Of a stretch of 64,000 nucleotides of DNA, positions 8,585-16,599 are shown in pieces. Both the position numbers and the translations under genes were made by a program. The notes beneath the pieces were generated by a model, which was not told the DNA's origin, did no database searches, and was given only the letters and a program-made list of their open reading frames with translations. Origin of the DNA: Labilithrix sp. (lineage in GTDB: Bacteria; Myxococcota_A; Polyangia; Polyangiales; Polyangiaceae). Position 1 is the stretch's first letter, and each line of letters starts with the position of its first letter. The stretch covers positions 310,001-374,000 of the forward strand of contig JAHBWE010000004.1 in the NCBI GenBank assembly GCA_019637155.1, written 5' to 3'.

Positions 8585-9706
8585 ATGAATCCCTGTCCGC
8601 AGTGCGGCGCGATCCCTCAAGCGTCGGACAAGTTCTGCAACATTTGCGGAACGCCAGTGGTTGCCGGGCCTCCAGGCTTCGGCCCTCCGCCCGGGCAGGG
8701 CGGGTTCGGTGCGCCGCCTCCGCAGCAAGGCGGATTCGGTCAGCCTCCTCCCGGCGCGTACGGCGCTCCCCCCGGCGGAGGCGCTCCGCTCCGCTGCCAG
8801 ATGGGCCACGACATCGCGCCCGGCGCGAGCTACTGCCCCCACGGTCATCCCATCGCGGTCGACGCGATGCCGTTCGCGAACGATCAGTACGGCGGCGGCG
8901 GCGGTTACGGCCAGCAGCAGCAGCCCGGCTTCGGTCAGCCTCCGCCTGGCCAGTTCGGCGGCGCTCCTCCGCAGCAAGGCGGCTTCGGCCAGCCCCCGCC
9001 GCAGCAGTACGGCGGCGCCCCCGGCGGCTTCGGCGGCGCTCCGCCCGGCTACCCCGATCCGAACCAGGGCTACGGCGCACCGCAGCCGCCTCCTCCTCAA
9101 TATGGAGATCCGAACGCGCAGTACGGCCAGTTCGGCCAGGCTCCGCCGCCGCAGCAGCAAGGCGGCAGCTTCCCCGGCGGCGGCTACGCCCCTCCGCCCC
9201 AGCCCGGCGGCTTCGGCGCTCCGCCCGGACAGGCCGGTTACGGATCGCAGCCCGGCTTCCCCGGCGCGGCTCCGCAGCCCGGCTTCCCCGGCGATCCGAA
9301 CATGGGCGCGCCGCCCCCGCAGCCGGGCCAGGCCGCGGCGCCGCCCGCGCCCGCCGTCCCCGCGAACCTCCCGCCCAACGCGCTCCGCGGCTTCCTCGTC
9401 TCGTACCAGTCGAACACGCAGGGCGATTTCTGGGCGCTCAACGGTGGCCGGAAGACGATCGGCCGCGCGAACTCGGGCGAGCAGGTCGACATCCCGCTCT
9501 CCGACGCCACGATCTCGTCGCGTCACGCCGCGCTCGTCGTCGACGGCACCGCCGGTACGGTGCAAATCGAGGACACCGGCTCGACCAACGGCACGTTCGT
9601 CAACGAGGAGCACATCGGCTTCAACGGCAAGCGCGATCTCCGCGACGGCGACAAGATCCGCTTCGGCGGATACACGACAATCGTCAAAGTCATCGCGCGG
9701 CTCTAG
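8585..9706 (+). CDS. Zinc-ribbon / Pro-Gly-rich / FHA-domain protein
   Basis: 373 residues from the ATG at 8585, with a GGAG about ten bases upstream. It starts with a four-Cys zinc ribbon (CPQCG...CNICG, residues 3-22). A second Cys/His cluster follows near 75-95 (CQMGHDI...YCPHGHPI). A long disordered linker rich in Pro, Gly, Gln, Tyr and Phe (GGFGQPPP-like units) comes next, and an FHA domain lies at about 284-365. The FHA core residues are intact: TIGR, SSRHA and GSTNGT, so it should bind phosphothreonine. No membrane segment is seen, so it is probably cytosolic. It heads a signalling gene cluster that also contains a phosphatase and a kinase, which suggests a phospho-dependent adaptor. 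Confidence 0.85.
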   Translation: MNPCPQCGAIPQASDKFCNICGTPVVAGPPGFGPPPGQGGFGAPPPQQGGFGQPPPGAYGAPPGGGAPLRCQMGHDIAPGASYCPHGHPIAVDAMPFANDQYGGGGGYGQQQQPGFGQPPPGQFGGAPPQQGGFGQPPPQQYGGAPGGFGGAPPGYPDPNQGYGAPQPPPPQYGDPNAQYGQFGQAPPPQQQGGSFPGGGYAPPPQPGGFGAPPGQAGYGSQPGFPGAAPQPGFPGDPNMGAPPPQPGQAAAPPAPAVPANLPPNALRGFLVSYQSNTQGDFWALNGGRKTIGRANSGEQVDIPLSDATISSRHAALVVDGTAGTVQIEDTGSTNGTFVNEEHIGFNGKRDLRDGDKIRFGGYTTIVKVIARL

Positions 9707-9766
9707 CTCCCGCCGTCCCGTCGTATTCGTCGCGACGATAGAGCAGCCTGTAGTACGCTCGCGCGC

Positions 9767-12361
9767 GTGCTACGCGCGATCCATGGCTCGTCATCGTCAT
9801 CGCCGGGTGCTTCGCCCCCGACGCCCCCACCCCAGAGACGGCCTCGCGGCCGCTTCTGGGGCCCTTACGCCTGGCTGACGCTCCTCGCGGTCCTCCTCGT
9901 CTCGCGGACGTCGTTCGCGATCCCGGAGGCTCACATCCTCCGCATCGATCCGCGGGCGGGCGTGGCGGGAGGCACGCCCGTGCTCACGACCGTCGTCGAG
10001 GTCATCGAGTTCAAGCCGATGAGCGAGGTCGTCACCGCCGCCGGCTGCGGCCGGGTCCAGGGCGACGCGATGCTCGACTGCATCTCGAGCGCGGTCGAGG
10101 CGAAGAACGCGATGTGGAAGGCGTTCCAGTTCCCCGACTCCGGCGGCCGCCTCCTCGTCCGCGTCGACGGCGCCGAGAACCCCGCGAGCTTCGAGTCGAA
10201 GGCGACGTTCGGCGCGTCGACGAAGGACCCGCTCGTCGGGACGGCGTGGCTCATCGCGCTCGACGCGTCGAGCAACATGGGCCCGCGCTACGCCGACGCG
10301 CGCGAGGTCGCCAACCAGATGATCAACGCGCTCGGGCCGAACGACGTCGCGAAGCTGATCATCTTCGACGACCGCATCCAGCCGTACGTCGCGCAGTCGG
10401 CGTGGGTGCCCTCGGCGCAGAAGGCGTCGCTCGTCCAGATCCTCCAGTCGAACCCGACCACGAGCCCGTCGCACCAGCGCTCGCGCCCGCTGTTCAACCA
10501 GGTGAAGAACATCACCAAGTCGTTCGGCGATCTCGGCAACACGTCCGGCGGCGCGCTCAACATCCCGCTCCACCAGACGATGGTGCTCCTCTCGAACGGC
10601 TCCGGCCGCGAGGACGCCTCGAACTCCTCCGTCAGCGCGGAGGCGATGAAGCAGTACTTCAACAAGGGCCGCTTCCCGGAGGACAACCCGCTCGCGCCGA
10701 AGACGCCGCTCCCCGTCATCGCGGTCTACTTCCCGAACGCGCGCGGCTTCGTGAACGATCAGTTCGCGTCGAACGACATGCAGTTCATGCAGGACCTCTC
10801 GAACCCGGAGATCGGCGGGTTCTTCGACATCGTCCGCACGGGGCAGGGCGTCCAGAAGGCGACCGCGATCCTCTCCTCGGTGAAGGCGCGCTTCAACGCG
10901 ATGTGGGTCGTGAAGTGGCGCCTCTCGTGCCTCGCGCCGACCGCGGAGCAGACCTTCAACCTGATCTTCTCCGGCCAGGGCGCGCAGGCGATCAAGCCCG
11001 ACGGATCGTTCAAGGAGGTCCCGATCGGCGTCGACCCCACCTCGTGGCCGCTCGACATCAACCTGGCGCAGACGAAGGCGGAGGCGGACGCGAACCCGGT
11101 CCACCCCGGCGGCACCTTCCGCGTGTTCGGCAACTTCTGCTGGGGCGGCGACAAGGGACGCGCGGAGTCGTACTTCGTCCCCGCGGGCACGAACCCGAAC
11201 CAGAACGTGAACCGCAACGACCCCGACGTCGCGAAGAAGGCGATGCAGAACCTCGTCGCGCAGAACCTCCGCGGCGGCGCGGAGGAGGTCAGCGCGACGT
11301 TCGCCACCTTCAAGGTGCCGGACGAGGAGAAGCTCCTCGAGGGCGAGGGCGAGAACGCGATCACGCGCGTCGTCATCTACGACAACAAGGCTCAGCGAGC
11401 ATCCGGGGTTACCGCCGAGACCGTCATTACGCTCAAAGCCGGGAAAAAGCCGCTCAACCTCCCGATCATCCTCGGCGCGGCCGGCATCGTCGTCGTCATC
11501 CTCCTCCTCGTCGTCGTCCTCCTTCGCGGCGGCGGCGGCGGGAAGAAGCGCGGCGGCGGGGGTCCGCCTCCGCAGCCGATCGTCGCGGGCCCGCCCCCCG
11601 GCTACGGCGCTCCGCCCGGCGGCGGGGGGTACGGCGCGCCTCCGTATGGCGGTGGTCCTCCGCCCGGCGGCGGCGGCTACGGCGGCGGCGGTTACGGCGC
11701 CGCGCCACCGGAGCCGATGCCGCCTCCGGTGCAGGCCGCGGCCTTCGCGCCTCCGCCGATGCCGCCACCGCAACCATTATCTCCTCCGGAACAGGGAGGA
11801 GGTGGCCACCCTTTAGCCGTAGCGGGGGGCGCACCGGTCGAGGTGCGCTGCCCCGCGTGCGGAATGGCAACGATGGTGATGGCCGGACAAGCGTCGGTGT
11901 GCTTCTCGTGCGGGCAACCGCTCCCGAAGGACATCGCCACCTCCGGAGCGGCGCCGCCCGCCGCGCCGGTGCAACCCGCGGCCGCCGCCGCGCCCGCGTT
12001 TCCGCTCACGAGCGCGATCGCGGCGCAGCCGCTCGCCCCTCCGCCTAGTCCCTACGGCGCGACGCCGACCTCCGCGACGATCCTCGGCGCCGCCGGGCAG
12101 TTCGCGATCAAGGGCGGCGTCGAGGTGCGGGTGGGGCGCGATCCCGCGGCGTGCCCCATCACGCTGAACGAGCCGCGCGTGAGCGGGATCCATGCGACGC
12201 TGAAGTTCGAAGCAGGTCAGCTCTTCGTGCGTGATGAAGGATCGAACAACGGGACGCATGTGGCAGGCTTTCGGATCGCGTCCGGCACGTGGACGCCGGT
12301 GCCGCAAGGCGCGCAGCTGCGCTTCGGTCCGGTGGAGTTCTCGGTGAGGATCGACACATGA
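9767..12361 (+). CDS. VWA-domain transmembrane protein with cytosolic zinc ribbon and FHA domain
   Basis: 864 residues from a GTG at 9767. A signal-peptide/anchor helix lies at about 36-50 (AWLTLLAVLLVSRTSFA). A VWA domain follows from about 155; its MIDAS reads DASSN from D166, where the usual DxSxS ends in Ser, so metal binding may be altered. A membrane helix lies at about 565-588 (IILGAAGIVVVILLLVVVLL). A Gly/Pro/Tyr linker is next, then a zinc ribbon near 693-717 (CPACG...CFSCG) and a C-terminal FHA domain at about 779-860 with VGRD, SGIHA and GSNNGT intact. Predicted topology: VWA outside the inner membrane, FHA inside. Its stop overlaps the next start (ATGA), coupling it to the PP2C phosphatase. 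Confidence 0.85.
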   Translation: MLRAIHGSSSSSPGASPPTPPPQRRPRGRFWGPYAWLTLLAVLLVSRTSFAIPEAHILRIDPRAGVAGGTPVLTTVVEVIEFKPMSEVVTAAGCGRVQGDAMLDCISSAVEAKNAMWKAFQFPDSGGRLLVRVDGAENPASFESKATFGASTKDPLVGTAWLIALDASSNMGPRYADAREVANQMINALGPNDVAKLIIFDDRIQPYVAQSAWVPSAQKASLVQILQSNPTTSPSHQRSRPLFNQVKNITKSFGDLGNTSGGALNIPLHQTMVLLSNGSGREDASNSSVSAEAMKQYFNKGRFPEDNPLAPKTPLPVIAVYFPNARGFVNDQFASNDMQFMQDLSNPEIGGFFDIVRTGQGVQKATAILSSVKARFNAMWVVKWRLSCLAPTAEQTFNLIFSGQGAQAIKPDGSFKEVPIGVDPTSWPLDINLAQTKAEADANPVHPGGTFRVFGNFCWGGDKGRAESYFVPAGTNPNQNVNRNDPDVAKKAMQNLVAQNLRGGAEEVSATFATFKVPDEEKLLEGEGENAITRVVIYDNKAQRASGVTAETVITLKAGKKPLNLPIILGAAGIVVVILLLVVVLLRGGGGGKKRGGGGPPPQPIVAGPPPGYGAPPGGGGYGAPPYGGGPPPGGGGYGGGGYGAAPPEPMPPPVQAAAFAPPPMPPPQPLSPPEQGGGGHPLAVAGGAPVEVRCPACGMATMVMAGQASVCFSCGQPLPKDIATSGAAPPAAPVQPAAAAAPAFPLTSAIAAQPLAPPPSPYGATPTSATILGAAGQFAIKGGVEVRVGRDPAACPITLNEPRVSGIHATLKFEAGQLFVRDEGSNNGTHVAGFRIASGTWTPVPQGAQLRFGPVEFSVRIDT

Positions 12362-13722
12362 CCGCGCCCGCGTCGAGAGCACCCGCCGTCGAGCTCGCGG
12401 TGAAGACCGATCCGGGGCGCGATCCGGACAAGCAGGTCAACGAGGACTCGAACACGCACCTCGAGACGAAGCTCGGGCTCCTCGCGGTCGTCTGCGACGG
12501 CATGGGCGGCCACGCCGGCGGCAAGGAGGCCTCCGAGCTCGCGATCAAGGCGATCGTCGAGATCCTCGAGGCCGCGCCGCCGAACGCGAACCCGGGCCTC
12601 GCGCTCAAGCGCGCGATCGAGGAGGCGAACGCGCGGATCTGGGCGATGCCCACGCAGGAGGCGGGGTTCCGGCCCGGCTCGACCGTCGTCGCCGTCCTCG
12701 CCCACGAAGGCGGCGCCGAGATCGCGCACGTCGGCGACTCGCGGCTCTACCTCATTCACGCCGGCGCCATCTCGCAGGTCACGCGCGACCACTCGATGGT
12801 GCAGGAGATGGTCGACCGCAACATCATCCGCGCGGAGGACGCGGCGAAGCACCCCGACGCGAACAAGATCCTGCGCGCGCTCGGGATCGCGAAGGAGGTC
12901 GAGGTCGAGCTGCGCCCGACGCCGCTCGGCTACGTGAACGGCGACGTCTTCATCCTCTCCTCCGACGGTCTCTCCGATCTCGTCGAGCCCGCCGAGATCC
13001 TCGACATCGCCGGCTCGCACCCGCCGAAGCAAGCGGCGGCGCAGCTCGTCGACCTCGCGAACGCGCGCGGCGGGCACGACAACATCACCGCGATGGTGAT
13101 CAAGATGAAGGCGAGCGCGACGGTCAACGAGTCCGCCGCCGCGGTCCGCGTCGCGAAGACGGTGCCGCTCACCGCGGTCGGGGTCGCGCCCACGCTCGAC
13201 GGCAACGCGGGCCCGACCGGCACCGCGCTCGCGCCGCCGATCCCCGCCCCGAGCGGGTCCGGCCCGTCGACGCAGATCCAGGCGCCGATCCCGCAGTCGA
13301 GCCCGCACCTCCCGTCCGCGCCCGCCGCCCCCTCGATCCCGCCGTCGCGCGCGCGCACGCCGTCGCTCGTCGCCGGCATCCTCCTCGCCCTCGCCGCGGT
13401 CGGCATCGTCGGCGCGATCGTGTTCACGCTCACCCTCGGCGGCGAGCACCACAAGCCGGTGACGATCGTCGACGCGGAGGCCGTCGTCGCGACGGACCCG
13501 CCGCTCGACGAGGACGCGGCGGCGGTCGAGACCCCGGTCGTGCCCGCGCCGCCGCTCGAGCCTCCGCCGAGCCCCACCCCGCTGCCGAAGTGGCGGCTTC
13601 CGGACGGCGGGCACCGCGATCCGTGCGCGGGCTACAAGCACCTCCGGGACCGCGGCGACGCCTCCGCCGAGACGCTCGATCGACTCGCCAAAGCCTGCCG
13701 CGCGGCCGGCGGCACGCCTTGA
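12358..13722 (+). CDS. PP2C-family Ser/Thr protein phosphatase with C-terminal membrane anchor
   Basis: 454 residues from the ATG at 12358, which overlaps the preceding stop. The PPM/PP2C catalytic domain spans about residues 10-255: VNEDSN, VVCDGMGGHAGG, HVGDSRLY, RDHSMVQ, SSDGLSDL and GGHDNIT, which supply the two-metal Asp ligands. A Pro/Ser/Ala-rich linker follows, then one membrane helix near 337-360 (VAGILLALAAVGIVGAIVFTL), and a short extracytoplasmic tail with two Cys (DPCAGY, KACRAAG). It probably removes phosphates from Ser/Thr targets of the kinase encoded at 21.1 kb, including FHA ligands (inference from context). Its stop overlaps the next gene's TTG start. Confidence 0.92.
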   Translation: MTAPASRAPAVELAVKTDPGRDPDKQVNEDSNTHLETKLGLLAVVCDGMGGHAGGKEASELAIKAIVEILEAAPPNANPGLALKRAIEEANARIWAMPTQEAGFRPGSTVVAVLAHEGGAEIAHVGDSRLYLIHAGAISQVTRDHSMVQEMVDRNIIRAEDAAKHPDANKILRALGIAKEVEVELRPTPLGYVNGDVFILSSDGLSDLVEPAEILDIAGSHPPKQAAAQLVDLANARGGHDNITAMVIKMKASATVNESAAAVRVAKTVPLTAVGVAPTLDGNAGPTGTALAPPIPAPSGSGPSTQIQAPIPQSSPHLPSAPAAPSIPPSRARTPSLVAGILLALAAVGIVGAIVFTLTLGGEHHKPVTIVDAEAVVATDPPLDEDAAAVETPVVPAPPLEPPPSPTPLPKWRLPDGGHRDPCAGYKHLRDRGDASAETLDRLAKACRAAGGTP

Positions 13723-14462
13723 CCGATCCCGTCCTCGTCCTGGACAAGCTCGGGAAGGACTTCGGCGCGCACGCCGCGCTCGTCGACCTCACGTGCAACA
13801 TACACTCGAACGAGGTCGTCGGCCTCCTCGGCCCGAACGGCGCGGGGAAGACGACGACGATGAAGCTGATCCTCGGGCTCCTCCGCCCGAGCCGCGGCAG
13901 CGCGACGTTCCACTCCGCGCACCTCGCCCTCGACTGCACGCGCGACGCGCGCTCGGTGAAGGAGCGCCTCGGCTACTCGCCCGACGAGCCCGCGTTCTAC
14001 GATTTCCTCACCGGGCACGAGACGCTCGACTTCGTCCTCAACGTCCGGAGCGCGCCGGCCGCGGTGCGCGATCGCCTGCCCGCGCTCATCGACGCGCTCG
14101 AGCTCGGCGCCTCCCTCGACGCGCCGACCGCGAGCTACTCGCTCGGCACGAAGAAGAAGCTCGCGCTGCTCCTCGCGCTCGCGCACGAGCCCGGTCTGCT
14201 CCTCCTCGACGAGCCCACCAACGGCCTCGATCCGCCGACCGCCGCGCGCGTGCGCGCGCTGCTCCGCGCGCGCGCCGAGGCCGGGGCCGCGGTCGTCGTC
14301 TCGACCCACCTCCTCGAGATGGCCGACGTCCTCTGCGATCGCGTCCTCGTCTTGCATCGCGGGCGGCTCGTCGCCGAGGGCAGCCCCGCGGCGGTGCGGG
14401 CGCAGGCCGGCGTCGCGGAGAGCGCGTCGCTCGAGGCGGCGTTCCTCGAGCTCGTGAAGTGA
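13719..14462 (+). CDS. ABC transporter ATP-binding protein
   Basis: 247 residues if it starts at the TTG at 13719, which overlaps the phosphatase stop as TTGA. This fits the coupled-start pattern seen repeatedly in this window. The Walker A motif is GPNGAGKTT, Walker B is LLLLDEPTNGLDP, and the switch His is in VSTHLLEMAD. The ABC signature is degenerate (YSLGTKKKL instead of LSGGQ). It resembles ATPases of ABC-2 type exporters. The partner permease follows 10 bases later. Substrate unknown. Confidence 0.88.
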   Translation: MTDPVLVLDKLGKDFGAHAALVDLTCNIHSNEVVGLLGPNGAGKTTTMKLILGLLRPSRGSATFHSAHLALDCTRDARSVKERLGYSPDEPAFYDFLTGHETLDFVLNVRSAPAAVRDRLPALIDALELGASLDAPTASYSLGTKKKLALLLALAHEPGLLLLDEPTNGLDPPTAARVRALLRARAEAGAAVVVSTHLLEMADVLCDRVLVLHRGRLVAEGSPAAVRAQAGVAESASLEAAFLELVK

Positions 14463-14472
14463 GGGCGGCGCG

Positions 14473-16554
14473 ATGAGCCAGGTCGGCGCGCTGCTGTCCC
14501 TGCTCCTCCGGCACTGGTCGCGCGCGTCGCTCCCGAACCGCCTCAAGCGGAGCGTCGGGCGCCGCGCCTCCGCCGGCCTCTTCCGCCTCGCCTACGTCGT
14601 CTTGATGAGCGCCTCGGGCTACGGCGTCGGCCGGACGGTGGCGAGCCTCGCGACCGACGAGCAGCGCGTGCGCGGCGCGGCGTGGATCGTCGTCGGTGCG
14701 CTCGGACTCGCGGTCGTGTGGAGCGGCATGTCGCGCGGGCCGGTGCTGCGCGGAGAGCCGAGCCCGCTCGAGACGCCGCTCCTCGACGCGCTGCCGCTGC
14801 GCGAGACCGCGCGGATCGCGGTCGGCCTCGTCGAGCGCCTCTTCGTGTTCACCCTCGCGGTGTCGTCCTTCATGGGCGTCGTGGCCGCGCCGCGCACGGT
14901 GCTCCTCGCCCTCCTCGTCGCGGCCGCGGGCGTGATCGGCGGCGAGGCGGGGATGCGCGTCACGCGTGTGCTCGTGCCGCCGATGACGGTCGCGCGGGTC
15001 CGCTCCTATTTGCTCGTCGGCGGGCAGGTCGTCTTCTTGATGGCGCTCGTCCAGGCGCCGTCGCTCGGGCGGAGCCCGAAGAGCGGGGTGCTCGTGGCGG
15101 GCTGGCCCTCCGCCCTCGCGCGCGCGCTGCTCGAAGGCGAGGGCCTCTTCGTCGCCGCCGCCGGCCTCGCGCTCTTCGTCGTCGCCGGCGTCGCCGCGGT
15201 CGCGGTCGCGGAGCGGATCGGCTACGACCGCGTCGACCTCGTGCCGACCGGGCGCCCGCGGCGCACGAAGCGCGAGGCGCTCGTCATCGATCGCATCGAC
15301 GAGGTGCTCCGCCGGCGCGAGCCCGGCGGCCGCTGGGGCACCGTCCTGATGGCGGGCTACACCGCGGCCGTCACGACCGGCGTCCTCGCGTACGCGTGGA
15401 CGTCGAAGACGCCGAGCTTCGAGCCCTCCTCGATGGTCCGCCTCGCGTGCGGCGTCGCCGCCTTCGGCTCGTTCGTCGTCGTGAGCGCGCGCGCGACGCG
15501 GATGGCGGCGCGCGACGTCGCGGCGCGCCCGCTCCTCGCGCCGCTGCCGATCGAGCCGCGGGCGCTCTTGGCGGGGAAGGTCACGCGCCTGCGCGCCGAC
15601 GCGATCTTCGTGTGCGCGCCGCTGCTCGTGCTCTTCGCGACGCCGTGGTCGGTCGCGCTCCACGTCGAGATCGCCTGGCGCACGATCGCGGTCACGATCG
15701 CGGCCGCGCTCGCGGCGAAGGCGGCGGCGGCGATCGCGTTCCTCACGGTGGGGGCCGGGAGCAAGAAGGGCCCGCTCGGCGGCTTCGTCGTGGAGACGGT
15801 GCTCGTGCTCGTGCCGCTCTTCGGCGTCGCATCGGCGACGGAGGTGTGGGTCGTCGTCGTGCCGCTCGTCGCGCTCGGGTTCGTCGCGCGCGAGGCGGGT
15901 CGCTCCGCGCTCGGCTGCGTGCGATGGATCGACGACGCCGGCGACTTCGAGCGCGAGACGCCGATCTGGCGCGCGCTCCTCGTGCTCGCCGCGTTCCAGT
16001 CCACCGCCAACATCGCCGAGCGGCTCGTCGACATGAGCGAGCTCGGGCCGGGGATCCGGCTCGCGATCGGGACCGCCGCGTCTACGGGCGTCCTCCTCGT
16101 GATGACGCTGACTGCGCGGAGCGACGCGCCGCTCATCGTCTTCTCCGCGCGCTCTCGCGCGATCGCGCTCGGCCTCGCCGGCGGCGCGCTCGCGGGCGGC
16201 GTCGCGATCCTCCATCGCCTGCTCGCCGCGCGCGCGGGGCTCGCGCTCCCGATCGCGCCCGCCGACGGACGCGTCGCGGCGGCGGCGCTCGGCGTCACGC
16301 TCGTCCCGATCGCGGAGGAGCTTTTCTTCCGCGGCTGGCTCCTCTCCTGCATCGAGGCCGAGCTCGATCGCAAGTGGCTCGCGCCTCTCCTCGGCGCGTT
16401 CGCCTTCGCGGCGGTGCACCCCGCGCCCCTGTTCGTGCCGTACCTCGTCCTCGGGCTCGTCACGAGCGTGCTCTTCCTCCGCGCGCGCGCCGTGCTGCCG
16501 TGCCTCGCGGCGCACCTCGTCTACGCCGTCCTGACGCTCGTCCGTTTCGGCTGA
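14473..16554 (+). CDS. ABC-2-like permease fused to a CPBP intramembrane protease domain
   Basis: 693 residues with about a dozen or more hydrophobic helices. The N-terminal ~550 residues look like an ABC exporter permease of two 6-helix halves joined by a basic loop (TGRPRRTKREALVIDRIDE near 258). The C-terminal ~130 residues carry the CPBP (Abi/CAAX-protease-like) motifs: PIAEELFFRGWL with E615-E616 and R620, H649 in FAAVHPAP, and a third motif His at 681 in AAHLVY. All three are placed as in active CPBP glutamic/metal proteases. Such a fusion is unusual. It sits 10 bases after the ATPase gene and most likely pairs with it. The protease domain might process an exported peptide or a partner (inference). 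Confidence 0.8.
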   Translation: MSQVGALLSLLLRHWSRASLPNRLKRSVGRRASAGLFRLAYVVLMSASGYGVGRTVASLATDEQRVRGAAWIVVGALGLAVVWSGMSRGPVLRGEPSPLETPLLDALPLRETARIAVGLVERLFVFTLAVSSFMGVVAAPRTVLLALLVAAAGVIGGEAGMRVTRVLVPPMTVARVRSYLLVGGQVVFLMALVQAPSLGRSPKSGVLVAGWPSALARALLEGEGLFVAAAGLALFVVAGVAAVAVAERIGYDRVDLVPTGRPRRTKREALVIDRIDEVLRRREPGGRWGTVLMAGYTAAVTTGVLAYAWTSKTPSFEPSSMVRLACGVAAFGSFVVVSARATRMAARDVAARPLLAPLPIEPRALLAGKVTRLRADAIFVCAPLLVLFATPWSVALHVEIAWRTIAVTIAAALAAKAAAAIAFLTVGAGSKKGPLGGFVVETVLVLVPLFGVASATEVWVVVVPLVALGFVAREAGRSALGCVRWIDDAGDFERETPIWRALLVLAAFQSTANIAERLVDMSELGPGIRLAIGTAASTGVLLVMTLTARSDAPLIVFSARSRAIALGLAGGALAGGVAILHRLLAARAGLALPIAPADGRVAAAALGVTLVPIAEELFFRGWLLSCIEAELDRKWLAPLLGAFAFAAVHPAPLFVPYLVLGLVTSVLFLRARAVLPCLAAHLVYAVLTLVRFG

Positions 16555-16599
16555 GATCGGCACCAGTTCCGGGCCGAGGCGTATTAGGATGGCGAGCCC

